DNA of 64,000 nt. Source: Nostoc linckia FACHB-104. Its GTDB lineage: Bacteria; Cyanobacteriota; Cyanobacteriia; Cyanobacteriales; Nostocaceae. The notes below the pieces were generated by a model. It did not search any database, was not told where the DNA came from, and saw only the letters and a list, made by a program, of their open reading frames with translations. The stretch is from assembly GCF_014696615.1 (NCBI RefSeq), contig NZ_JACJQJ010000033.1, positions 1 through 64,000 on the forward strand, given 5' to 3'. Positions 27,397 to 37,600 of this stretch are shown one piece after another. Position 1 is the first letter of the stretch; the number at the start of each line of letters is the position of its first letter. The position numbers and the translations under genes were made by a program.

Positions 27397-29277
27397 CTAA
27401 AATGGTTGCGTATAGATAATCGAAAAATAAAGTCCGTTTTCTTGCCAAGTATTTTTATTAGGAATATTAATCCCCAGAGGAATACCCCAATCTAAACGCG
27501 CGGTTAAATTACTTTGTTGCCACAATAACCCGATTCCAGTTGATGCTATAGTATCGGGATTAAGCGTAGTTCTCCCAGGTTGGGAAATATTCCAAGCTGT
27601 ACCAAAATCTAAAAATGGGGTAACTTGTAATAATCCATTTACCCCCGGAACTCTCAACACCGGATAACGTAATTCCGCAGTTGCAACAAAGCCATTATCA
27701 GCTAATATTTGGTCTTGACGATAACCGCGCACAGTCGCAACTCCTCCCAACCCAATTTGTTCGGAAGCTAACAATGGCCTATCAGCTAATTGCAAATCTG
27801 TACGTATTAAAAATAGAGTTTCTGGTGCTAACAAACGCACCCACTGCGCCTGTCCCCGCCAGGCAAAAAATCGACCATCTGGCGCATCTTGATTAATTGT
27901 CGTACCTAAAGCATCGATACCAAAACTAAATTGAGAACGAGCCGCTAATACTTGTTCACTACTGCGCTGAGTCCAATCTTGAAATAATCTTAATATAGTG
28001 ACTTTTGTCTGACCATTGGTATCAGCACCCGATGAAGGAAAAGGTAGCCTCTCTCCTAATTGCGATTCCAAAAAGCCAACATCACTATCTCGATGAGTCG
28101 CACTAATTCCTACTGCAAATTCTGTGGTGGGAGTTTGGATTAGTGGTTGGCGGAAACTAATACCATACTCCTGGGAAGTTCCTTGAATATCTAAAAAATC
28201 AAAAGGTTTTTCAATGACATTACTAGATGCATAGCTATAATTAAACTGCAAAATCCCATTGCGGGGATTAATCGGCAATTTATAACTCACATCTACACTA
28301 TTACTACCATCAGTATTGGCATATCCAATACTTAAACCATCTCCCAATCCCAAAAGATTTGCTTGATTAAGTTGAATTTGTCGCTGAAAACTACCGATAC
28401 CTGGAGTGCGATTATTATTTAAACTAACTTGAGCGCTAAATGTTTTTGCTTCCGCGACTTTTACAGCTAACACAGAAGCACCTGGATTCACCCCATTCCC
28501 CAGTTCCGCAGAAACATTTTTAATCAATGGATCTAACTGTAATAGTTGCAAAGCTTGCAGCAACTTCTTTAAATTCAAAGGCTTATTTGTTGCTAAAGCT
28601 AAACGACTTCTCACATAATTAGGATTCAGGCGCTTTGTCCCCTGGACATCAATACTTTCTAAACTACCTTCTACAACTTGAATTTTGACTACCCCACCCG
28701 CAGCTTTAAAAGTTTGGTCGGCGGGGATGTACGCACCAGAGTTAACATAACAAGGTAAATCGGTGTTTTTATATTCAGCTTGACAGCCTTTAGTATAGAG
28801 TCCCGTAACTTTATCAGCTACCTCTAATAATTGAGCAAAGGTGATAGGTTTATTGACAAATTCTTGAGTAACTGCATTTAATTCTTGCTGGGTAAATACA
28901 GTACTACCAACTACATCAAACCCAGTTACTTGAATTGTCCCAGCTAAATCCTTAGGAATTGTCTCCGGCGTGGTGATAGTAGCAGGTGGAGACTGTAATA
29001 AATCCTCAAAATTTGGTAGCTTTGGTAATGTTGGCGTTGTCGGAGTAGGTTGTTCTAATTGCCGATCAATATCTTGTATAGGTGCTTCAGTAGAAGTTTG
29101 CGCTAATGATTTAGAGGTAAATAACTCTATAATTAAAAAGCTAAATATCAGCCAAAACCTACCCAATATCCAAATTTTATTTCTCTGCGAACTCTGTGTT
29201 CTCTGTGGTTCGTTAATTCTTAAATTTATTCTGATATTAGATAATCCATACATATAAATATTTAATTTGTGGCTCAT
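27397..29277 (-). CDS. ShlB/FhaC/HecB-type outer-membrane transporter (TpsB)
   Basis: Two-partner secretion translocator predicted as an outer-membrane 16-strand barrel. 626 aa: long N-terminus with a signal-anchor-like segment (ILGRFWLIFSFLIIELF, then SLAQ), proline-rich linker, POTRA domains (about 110-275: IQVTGFDVVGSTVFTQQEL and VVEGSLESIDVQGTKRLN), then the ShlB barrel (about 285-626) with GLGGVATVRGYRQ near the end (the conserved VRGY motif) and C-terminal Phe (YTQPF). The first 35 residues are odd: NEPQRTQSSQR is encoded by a dispersed repeat (29181-29216), so translation may begin further in at a non-ATG codon such as the TTG before GRFW. No TpsA exoprotein gene is in the window; the partner next to it is a CHAT protein. 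Confidence 0.9.
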   Translation of the reverse strand: MSHKLNIYMYGLSNIRINLRINEPQRTQSSQRNKIWILGRFWLIFSFLIIELFTSKSLAQTSTEAPIQDIDRQLEQPTPTTPTLPKLPNFEDLLQSPPATITTPETIPKDLAGTIQVTGFDVVGSTVFTQQELNAVTQEFVNKPITFAQLLEVADKVTGLYTKGCQAEYKNTDLPCYVNSGAYIPADQTFKAAGGVVKIQVVEGSLESIDVQGTKRLNPNYVRSRLALATNKPLNLKKLLQALQLLQLDPLIKNVSAELGNGVNPGASVLAVKVAEAKTFSAQVSLNNNRTPGIGSFQRQIQLNQANLLGLGDGLSIGYANTDGSNSVDVSYKLPINPRNGILQFNYSYASSNVIEKPFDFLDIQGTSQEYGISFRQPLIQTPTTEFAVGISATHRDSDVGFLESQLGERLPFPSSGADTNGQTKVTILRLFQDWTQRSSEQVLAARSQFSFGIDALGTTINQDAPDGRFFAWRGQAQWVRLLAPETLFLIRTDLQLADRPLLASEQIGLGGVATVRGYRQDQILADNGFVATAELRYPVLRVPGVNGLLQVTPFLDFGTAWNISQPGRTTLNPDTIASTGIGLLWQQSNLTARLDWGIPLGINIPNKNTWQENGLYFSIIYTQPF

Positions 29278-29766
29278 TCTTTTGTATAACTAGACAAAAC
29301 AGAGAATAATTTTACGCAAGTAAAAAATACTTAATTTGTGATTTAATTAATTTGCCTTGAACAGCAAGGCCAGAGGAGTGGAGACAGTACGGAGAAAACT
29401 TAGGCATATGAAAACATAGCGCTACTTCGCTACTCTAGCTAAATACCGCATTGCTGACAGAAATAATTAATACACCCTATTTTTTGCTCAGGGTGCGATT
29501 GTAGTATAACTGGAACTTGGCTATTGTGTCGTGTTAGCCTCGTAACAAATATCTTTACATACTAAGCTACTGAGTATGATCACGCAGTTGTAGTTACCTG
29601 AGCATAGCCAAATCAAGCACTTGCGCTAGATAAAAATCTAAAACTCTGATTGTTCAAGAATTGTATCAATTTAGGTATTAGTTGGATTGAAGAACGTAGA
29701 CGCGTAGACAAAACCTTGGTATTGATGGGTTTCACTCCGTTCTAACCAACCTACAATTTAGCCTTT

Positions 29767-29891
29767 AGGACTTACGCAAAAGTCACGGAATTCCGTCATT
29801 AAAAGCGTAGCGACGTATCGCCTAAAATTATGGGATTGCTTCCCTACACTACGTTCCGGTCGCAATGACAAATTTTGCTTGCGTAAATCCT
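29767..29891. mobile_element. Palindromic element with AGGACTTACGCA ends
   Basis: Terminal inverted repeats AGGACTTACGCA and TGCGTAAATCCT (11 of 12 match) bound a 125-bp non-coding segment. The right end is followed directly by CTGAACCGTATT-like sequence, resembling the right end of the 195-bp element family, so two elements may abut. Confidence 0.55.
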
Positions 29892-30349
29892 GTCCTTCAC
29901 TGAACCGTATTGTATAGGAATCCGATAGGAATCAGATTTGATTTCTGAAAAAATCTCAGTAAGCGGTAACGCACGAAAAGCTTTGGTACGGATGCGTTAT
30001 GCTATCGCTAACGCATCCTACATGAACTTCAAAAATAAAATATGAGTCTTATATTAGGAAATCTTAATATTAAAGGCTTGTCATTACCTACAAATTTTAA
30101 GCTGTTCCAAATTTAAATTGCATAATTTAGGCGCGCAGGATACACAAGCCACAACATCTTAGACATTGTAGATATGCAAAATATATCTGGCTTAGCTTAA
30201 TTCTCGCTTCGCTGGCTACTCGCTTAGGAATGAATTTCAAGACTAATATCAGTCAGATTTTCCATTGCAATGGCGGGAATGTTCGATACTTTAAAATCTA
30301 AGAAAATGTAGGTAATGACAAAGGGTATTGTCCCTGTTGCCTGTTAGCT

Positions 30350-30679
30350 TTGATTAAATTGCCATTTAATCAAAATGATGAGCTTGGATTAAGGGCAATT
30401 TTGGTGAATACTACCAGATTTCAGGAAGAAAAACTGGGGACTTCTGCGCTAGGCTCTTGCACTGTAATAGGAACTGGAGATGGTTTGGCCTCTTTGGTTT
30501 TAGGTGCCAAAATCATCGATAGTAGCTTAGGGAAAGACAAGCAGATAACAGTATTCACCAGAGTCAATAGTATTCCATCTATCAAACTCATAGATTATCC
30601 CCCCATTAATAAACAATTTTTGATTCTATTTCTTAACTTAGCAGTAAAATATGTATTTGCAAATACATCTATCGTTTGA
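30350..30679 (+). pseudogene. Degenerate glycine-rich small ORF, copy 1
   Basis: An open frame of 109 codons beginning at TTG without a good ribosome binding site. Only the middle part (about 30437-30547) looks protein-like: GTSALGSCTVIGTGDGLASL followed by VLGAKIIDSSLGKDKQ. The same LGxxIxDSSLGxxKQ pattern occurs at 31216-31395 in another frame context. I do not recognise the family. It could be a relic of a small membrane or bacteriocin-like peptide. Low confidence that it is expressed. Confidence 0.3.
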
Positions 30680-31215
30680 AATTTCTTGTACTTTATATAA
30701 GCAACTCAAATATATCTATTTTCTTTACTAACTATAGAAAAAAATCTAGGTTGGTATGAGCATATTGCCAACGTTTTAAGGTGTGTGAAAACATCCTATT
30801 TGGATTTGTGAAGTTACTCGTAGCAGTCCATAGGTAAGACTGAAACAGTGCGATAATTCTACACTGCTCACCCTATAGGCATAAATATTTCTCACAAATG
30901 ATCGAGAATTTGTATCTCAATCTCAAGAAATTTTGAATATTACGTATTCAGCAAATTCAGGCTGAAAAAATTCCCAAATATATTAGTCCCAAATCATTTG
31001 TGAAAAACTACCAATGATGCTACAAGCAATTTCACAATTCAAATAGGATGGCAATTGAACTCAACATGGTATGAATGCACCTGCGGATTTTTCTTCTGAT
31101 TAACAGCCCCGACTTGAGAATCTCAAATTATCATCAATTTGGCGTACATCGATCGCAAAAACGAGGACGAAATCTGCAGAATTGGCTACCTGTTAATGTG
31201 TGAACCGTACAATAA

Positions 31216-31395
31216 GGAAAGGTTGTAACTGGGACTTTAGTTGCTTGTGTACTTGGACTGGCTGGTTCCGTCGGTTGGGCTTTAGGTGAGAGAATAGTGG
31301 ATAGCAGCTTAGGAAATGCCAAGCAAGCAATAGTACTGATGATTGTTAGCAATGCAGCATCCTGTACAACTATAGGTAATCACCCCCCTGTGTAA
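31216..31395 (+). pseudogene. Degenerate glycine-rich small ORF, copy 2
   Basis: 59 open codons with a stop codon directly upstream and no ATG/GTG/TTG start in the proper place. The translation contains GTLVACVLGLAGSVGWALGE and RIVDSSLGNAKQAIVLMIVS, two hydrophobic glycine-rich stretches. At DNA level the segment TTAGG..GATAG(T/C)AGCTTAGG matches copy 1. Probably a broken paralogue. Confidence 0.35.
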
Positions 31396-31628
31396 ATAGG
31401 TGGTCGCTTTGATCTACTGTCAGCAAATGTTTATGTCATGACAATTAATGTAATGACAGCCATTGCTTTAAGTCTATATAAGTGAATTTTACCATAAATA
31501 TTTGTAAATGGAAGCCAGAACTTTCCGAAAATGTGGACGCGGAAAGCATTGTGTATATTAAAGACATTTATTGCAACACAATAGCGAAATCATCTCGAAA
31601 AACAGCAAATTTAGTATTTAGGTAATGT

Positions 31629-33605
31629 GTGATGTCAAAAAAACAATCTGCGGCAATTTATTTATCTAAGATTAGTGAACAAGAACGTTTAGCATTAAAG
31701 CGGTTACAAGATTACACCAATATCAATGCAATCCCAGAAATTTGGCCCTTAGCAGCCAAGGTATTTGGGAATACAGTGGCGCTGCAAAATCCCCATGCGA
31801 AACCAGAGGTAGTGATTACTTATACTCAGTTAGCAGAACTAATTCAAAAATTTGCGACTGGGTTGCAGATTTTAGGAGTCAAAGCAGGCGATCGCCTTTC
31901 GTTAATTGCCGATAATAGTCCTAGGTGGTTTATCGCCGATCAAGGAATCATGACGGCTGGCGCTGTGGATGCGGTGCGGAGTTCTCAAGCCGAAAAGGAA
32001 GAATTACTGTTTATTATTGCTAATAGCGGCAGTACAGGGCTAGTACTAGAAGATTTAAAGACACTGCAAAAATTGCGCGATCGCCTCAACGATTTACCCG
32101 TGCAATTTGTGATTTTGCTTTCCGATGAAACACCACCAGAAGATAGCCTTAAAATCCTCAATTTTTCGCAATTGCTGGAAATTGGTACTAGCAATGCCTT
32201 GCAACCAGTTGAGTACAATCAAGATAATTTAGCCACACTCATTTATACTTCCGGGACTACAGGCAAACCCAAGGGTGTGATGCTTGCTTATAGCAATTTA
32301 ATCCATCAAATCACAACTATGGGTACAGTAGTACAGCCCCACGTCGGTGATGTGGCTTTGAGTATCCTTCCGAGTTGGCATAGCTATGAAAGAACCGTAG
32401 AGTATTTCTTACTTTCTCAAGGTTGTACTCAAATTTATACCAACTTGCGTGCCGTCAAAAACGATTTAAAAGGTAAGAAACCTCATTTCATGGTGGCTGT
32501 ACCACGCTTATGGGAATCTATTTATGAAGGAGCGCAAAAACAGTTTCGCGAACAACCAGCTAATAAGCAACGCTTAATCAACTTTTTCTTTGAAAAGAGC
32601 GATCGCTATATTAAAGCCAAGCGTATTGCTGAGGGAGTTAGTTTAGAGCATCTCGAATCTTCAGCAATCGAGCGATTAACCGCTAAAATCCAAGCTTCTG
32701 CTTTATTTCCGCTCCATGCCTTGGGAGAACGGCTAGTTTATGCTAAAGTCCGGGAGGCAACAGGAGGGCGAATCAAGCAAGTCATTAGCGGTGGTGGCGC
32801 ACTTCCCAAGCACATAGATATGTTTTTTGAAATTATTGGTGTAGAAATTTTGCAAGGCTATGGCTTAACCGAAACATCTCCTGTAACTCATGTGCGTCGC
32901 CCTTGGCATAATGTCCGTGGTTCATCCGGTCAGACATTACCCGCTACAGAAACTAAAATTGTAGATCCAGAGACTCGCAAACCACTAGCAATCGGTGAAC
33001 GAGGCTTGGTGTTATTGAAGGGGCCGCAAATTATGCAAGGCTATTACCAAAATCCAGAAGCGACAGCGAAAGCCATTGACGCTGACGGTTGGTTTGATAG
33101 CGGCGATTTGGGTTGGTTAACACCACAAAATGACTTAGTGCTGACTGGCAGGGCAAAAGATACGATTGTCTTAACTAATGGGGAAAATATCGAGCCGCAA
33201 CCAATCGAAGATGCGTGTTTGCGATCGCCCTACATTGATCAGATTATGCTAGTTGGTCAAGATCAGCGTAGCCTGGGTGCATTGATTGTCCCCAATTTGG
33301 AAGCATTAGTAAAATGGGCAGAAACTCAAAACATTAATTTGAGTACGCCAAATGAAGATGTTACCGCCTCAGCCAGTCAAAAAATAGACCTGGAGAGTAA
33401 AATAATCCAGGAATTATTTCGGAAGGAATTGAATCGGGAAGTGCAAAATCGTCCAGGCTATAGAGCAGATGACCGCATTGGCCCATTTAAGCTCATTCCA
33501 GAGCCGTTTTCTATTGAAAATGGTTTAATGACACAAACACTAAAAATCCGGCGACATGTCGTCATAGAACGCTATCGCGATATTGTTAACGCCATGTTTG
33601 CTTGA
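31629..33605 (+). CDS. Long-chain acyl-ACP synthetase / acyl-CoA synthetase (Aas/FadD type)
   Basis: AMP-forming ligase that activates free fatty acids with ATP; cyanobacterial members recycle fatty acids to acyl-ACP. 658 aa. The AMP-binding P-loop motif TLIYTSGTTGKPKGVML, the A5 motif QGYGLTETSPV and the A7/A8 region (GWFDSGDLGWL, LTGRAKDTIVLTNGENIEP) are all intact, and the sequence carries the long mid-domain insertion typical of cyanobacterial Aas. It begins GTG-ATG; the ATG at 31632 is an equally good start. It is followed after 39 bp by a YlqD-family gene, then a terminator, suggesting a two-gene operon. Confidence 0.9.
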   Translation: MMSKKQSAAIYLSKISEQERLALKRLQDYTNINAIPEIWPLAAKVFGNTVALQNPHAKPEVVITYTQLAELIQKFATGLQILGVKAGDRLSLIADNSPRWFIADQGIMTAGAVDAVRSSQAEKEELLFIIANSGSTGLVLEDLKTLQKLRDRLNDLPVQFVILLSDETPPEDSLKILNFSQLLEIGTSNALQPVEYNQDNLATLIYTSGTTGKPKGVMLAYSNLIHQITTMGTVVQPHVGDVALSILPSWHSYERTVEYFLLSQGCTQIYTNLRAVKNDLKGKKPHFMVAVPRLWESIYEGAQKQFREQPANKQRLINFFFEKSDRYIKAKRIAEGVSLEHLESSAIERLTAKIQASALFPLHALGERLVYAKVREATGGRIKQVISGGGALPKHIDMFFEIIGVEILQGYGLTETSPVTHVRRPWHNVRGSSGQTLPATETKIVDPETRKPLAIGERGLVLLKGPQIMQGYYQNPEATAKAIDADGWFDSGDLGWLTPQNDLVLTGRAKDTIVLTNGENIEPQPIEDACLRSPYIDQIMLVGQDQRSLGALIVPNLEALVKWAETQNINLSTPNEDVTASASQKIDLESKIIQELFRKELNREVQNRPGYRADDRIGPFKLIPEPFSIENGLMTQTLKIRRHVVIERYRDIVNAMFA

Positions 33606-33644
33606 TAATTCCACTTACAAAATATAGAGTGAACGCGAAACTTT

Positions 33645-34097
33645 ATGGATGCTTCCAAACCCCAACAATTACTTCTGAAACGGATCGTGAATGTCAAAGT
33701 CATTGTCACTCCTCTATGGAAAGAGGAAGTACAACAGCAATTGCAAGGGCAGATTAACCAAACCGATCAGCAATTGCAACAACTAGACATTGAAGGACAA
33801 AGAGCGATTACCGCCATTCAAAAGCAAAGTTTGCAACCACCCGGCCCCCAAACTCTGCAACAGATTGACAATATCCAACTGCAAGTCAATCAAAAGAAAA
33901 GCGAACTGTTAGAACAGAAAAACCAATTCCTGCAAAATCTCCAACAAGTGCAGTATTTGGAATTAGATCAGGAAGTCAACCAATTCCAAATGGAAGGCTT
34001 TTTCCGCATCGAACCAGGCGATAACTTAATCAGCAAAACCCAAGTTGAAATCGTTATTCGCGATGGCATTGTAGAAGAAATTCGGGGAGATATCTAA
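33645..34097 (+). CDS. YlqD family protein
   Basis: 150 aa. Coiled-coil protein with glutamine-rich helices (about 25-110, for example TDQQLQQLDIEGQRAITAI) between N- and C-terminal beta segments (LLLKRIVNVKVIVTPLWKEE; QVEIVIRDGIVEEIRGDI). It matches the YlqD family, whose function is unknown. No signal peptide. It lies 39 bp behind the Aas-type gene and shares its terminator, so co-expression with lipid metabolism is likely. Confidence 0.82.
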   Translation: MDASKPQQLLLKRIVNVKVIVTPLWKEEVQQQLQGQINQTDQQLQQLDIEGQRAITAIQKQSLQPPGPQTLQQIDNIQLQVNQKKSELLEQKNQFLQNLQQVQYLELDQEVNQFQMEGFFRIEPGDNLISKTQVEIVIRDGIVEEIRGDI

Positions 34098-34212
34098 GAA
34101 TTTGTCTGCCATTTGTCATGTGTTAATGCTCTTCTGGCAATTGCTTAATAACCTATGACTAATGGTTCAAATCCAAGCATCTACTGACATTATTTACTAG
34201 TTGTATTTTCAG

Positions 34213-34260
34213 CCCACGCACTTGCAGCAATTCCGGTAAACGCAAGGACGTGGGTTTTTT
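34213..34260 (+). terminator. Intrinsic terminator of the aas-ylqD unit
   Basis: Stem CCCACGCACTTGC pairs with GCAAGGACGTGGG (11 of 13) around AGCAATTCCGGTAAAC, followed by six T. Confidence 0.8.
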
Positions 34261-34286
34261 AAATAAGCAATTCAGGGGGATGAGGC

Positions 34287-34482
34287 AATACAGTTCAGCT
34301 CATTAGTGGTTGATTTGTCACTGATTAAAAAAGTCATATCAATTGGGGGATTCTCCCCCAAACCCCCGATTGGGTGACGGTTGCGTCCCCCAAACCCCCT
34401 CCAAAATTATGGTTCTGTTTTTTTGTTGAGTAACTAGTTTTTTGGTTTTGTTATCAATTAATTTTCTTCACTGAATTGTATT
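34287..34482 (+). mobile_element. MITE-like dispersed element, copy 3
   Basis: 196 bp with inverted ends AATACAGTTCAG / CTGAATTGTATT. The interior matches copy 1 (reverse complement) along its whole length, including TTGGGGGATTCTCCCCCAA and the GAGTAACTAGTTTTTTGG stretch. Non-coding. Confidence 0.75.
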
Positions 34483-34643
34483 TGGAGATCAGGGAGAAAT
34501 AACAAATGACCAATAACCAATGACTCTTTTAAGTCAGCCATTCATGCCAGATTTTGGCACAAACCTTGCCATGAAAATCTGTCTTTCCCATGCCCAATGC
34601 TCAATGCCCAATGCCCATTAAGCTACAAGGAAATTCTAATTCC

Positions 34644-37600
34644 TTAATTACTAATTTGTACTAGTTGTGCAACTGCTTGTACTAATAAATCTGGGTCTAT
34701 TGGTTTAGATAAATGCTTTTGAAATCCGGCGGCTAAAGCTTGTTGTTGATTGATTTCCCCAGCATAAGCTGTCAGGGCGATCGCAGGAGTTTGTCCGCCG
34801 CGTTCTGGTGGGAGAGAACGTACTTGTCTCATGAGGGTGTAACCATCAACTTTGGGCATACCAATGTCACTTACCAAGATATCTGGCTGGAATGATTCTA
34901 GGGCGGCTAAAAATTCGTAGCTGGTGGTAACTGTGACAACTTCTGCGCCGTAATAATCTAGCAAGACGGTGAGAAAATCACGGCTGTCTGGTTCATCATC
35001 GATAGTCAAAATCTTGATACCTACAAGATTGAGTTCATCTGCCGATAAATCTTCGGTGCGATCGCTCTCTGGTTCAATGTTCTGCAATGGTAAACTGACG
35101 GTAAATGTGGCTCCTTGTCCTTCACCTAGGCTGTTAACGGCTACTGTCCCTCCGTGAGCTTCGATGATGTGGCGCACAATTGCTAGCCCTAATCCCAATC
35201 CGCCATATTTGCGGGTAATTGAGACATCTTCTTGGCGGAAAGATTCAAATATGTAGGGGAGAAAATCGGGGTTGATACCTTTACCTGTGTCGCTAACGAT
35301 AATTTGGGCTTGCTGATCTACCCTTTCTAAGCGAATGTCTACCCTTCCGCCGTTGGGGGTAAATTTGATGGCGTTGGAAAGCAAATTCCATACTACTTGC
35401 TGCAACCTTACAGCATCACCGGATACCTGCCCGATATTGCGTAACTCGGGATGAATCAGAATTGATTTGGCGACGGCGGCTGTTCTGATGGTATCAATTG
35501 CAGCTTCAATTACAAATGTTAAATTAACGTTGTCGGCGTTTAAGCTGAGTTTACCCCGCAGAATCCTAGCAATATCTAATAAGTCATCAATTAGTTGGGT
35601 TTGCAATTTGGCGTTACGTTCAATTGTGGCTAAGGCTTCGGCTGTTTTATTTTCATCTAGCCTGCGACTTTGTAGTAATTTCGTCCAGCCGAGGATGGGG
35701 TTAAGGGGAGAACGCAACTCATGGGAAAGAATGGCTAAGAACTCATCTTTAATGCGATTGGCTCTTTCGGCTTCATTACGGGCGACTTGTTCTAATTGCA
35801 AAATGCGATCGCGTTCTATTTCTAATTCTTTTTGATCGTGAATATCTGTACAGGTACCAAACCATTTCATTACCTGTTCTTGTTCATCTTTTAGCGGTAA
35901 GCCCAAAATTAAATGCCACCGATAACTACCATCCGAGTGTCTTCGGAAGCGGTATTCATGTTTATAGAAAGTACTATTTGCTACAGCACTTTTCCATAAA
36001 TCTTGAGTCTGTTGCATATCTTCTGGATGCACGGCTGATAGCCAACCAAACTCTAATGCTTGCTCAAATTGTAATCCCGTATATTCACATAGTCTTTGGT
36101 TGACATAATCACAATTACCCTGAGCATCACAAGTCCAGACGAGGTGGGGAATAGCTTCTGCCAAATAGCGGTAACGGGCTTCGCTTTGGCGGATAGTTTT
36201 TTCAGCTTGTTTGTAATCGGTAATATCGCGAGAAATGCATAACAGTTGTATCACTTGCCCTGCAGGATTGCGGATTGGTGTCAGCACTACATCCCACCAT
36301 TTCGGCGTACCTTTGGCGGTGGGGCAATAACCTTGAAATCTGGCTAATTCCCCAGCTTTAGCTAATGCGATCGCATTATCTGCTGCTTGTATCATTTCTC
36401 CTTGCCAGAAACAGCGCCATTCTGTGTGGAGTAGCGGTGTGAGATCGTCGATTTCTAACAGACAGATGCCGCCAGGATTTATGTATAAAAGTCTACCATC
36501 CAAATCTAAGACTTTAATACAGTCGTTACTGCTGGCTAGCATCCGTTGGTTAAATTCTTCACTTTGACGCAGTTCTTCCTCGGCTCGTTTGCGATCGCTA
36601 ATATCGAGATTAATTCCACTCAAGCGGACAGGTTGACCGTGATTGTCAAAAGTAACGCGAGCTAGAGCTAACAACCAGCAAATACCCCGTTGTGGATGAA
36701 CGATACGGAATTCGGTGTTAAATTCTGGAAGCCTTTGCTCCACAACTCGGATGACTTCAGCATTAGCCGCTTCTTTGTCGTCTGGGTGCAGGGTATTGTA
36801 CCAATCTTCATACTGAATTGGATTTTTACTAGGGTCTAATCCATATAAATCATAATTTTCTGGTGACCAGTTAATTTTATTTGCTTGAATTTCCCAATTC
36901 CATGAGCCAGCATGAGCGCCTGACAATGCCAGCCGTAGGAGTTGTTCATTTTCTCGCAAAGCGGCTTCAGCGAGTTTGCGAGCAGTGATATCCATTGATA
37001 AGCCAATCATGCCCACAGGATGCTGATTTTGATCGCGAAGTAAGGAGAGTGAGAGTAGCACATCTTTGATTTCACCAGATTTACACTGTGCGGTTACTTC
37101 TACTTCATGCTCACCTTTAGCTTTTAGGGGTGCAATCACCTCGGTTTCCAGTACAAGACGCATTTGCGGCTGTGGATAAAGTAATTGAAGATGTTGCCCT
37201 AATGCTTCTTCGGCAGAGTAACCAAAAACTCTTTCTGCACCTTGATTCCAACTGGTGATATAGCCATCGAGATTTGTGGAAATTACACTATCATGAGTTT
37301 GAGCGAGAACTTGCACTTGTAGTCTAAGTTGCTCTTCTGCTTGCTTGCGCTCAGTAATATCTGTGAGGGTGCCGATGTTACCAATTACATTGCCATGTGA
37401 GTCAGTTTCCGGTAATATTTGGGCGTACACCCAGACAACGCTGCCATCTGGGCGCAAACACCTGCCTTCATTCTGATATGATTCTCCCGGCTTTAATATT
37501 GGTGGTGCTTCCCTAACAATGCGATCGCGGTCTTCTGGGTGTAAGGTTTCTATCCATCCCAAGCCTAATGCTGCATGTATTGGTCTACCTGTAATTTCTG

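Larger units (their letters stand above)
29278..31628. other. Gene-poor, repeat-rich region (2.35 kb)
   Basis: No convincing intact gene on either strand. It contains a 125-bp palindromic element (29767-29891), a perfect 10-bp hairpin GGATGCGTTA/TAACGCATCC (29990-30018), and two degenerate glycine-rich reading frames sharing DSSLG (about 30437-30547 and 31216-31395). This looks like decayed genes with repeat insertions. Confidence 0.7.
34098..34643. other. Intergenic region with terminator and element copy 3
   Basis: 546 bp, no gene. It holds the terminator at 34213-34260 and the dispersed element at 34287-34482; the rest is repeat-like text (AATGACCAATGACTC, CAATGCCCAATGCCC). Confidence 0.7.

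Noticed and set aside
31134-31352. Minus-strand 72-aa ORF
   Set aside because: It lies opposite the degenerate glycine-rich frame, which has a paralogue nearby and is the more believable coding strand.
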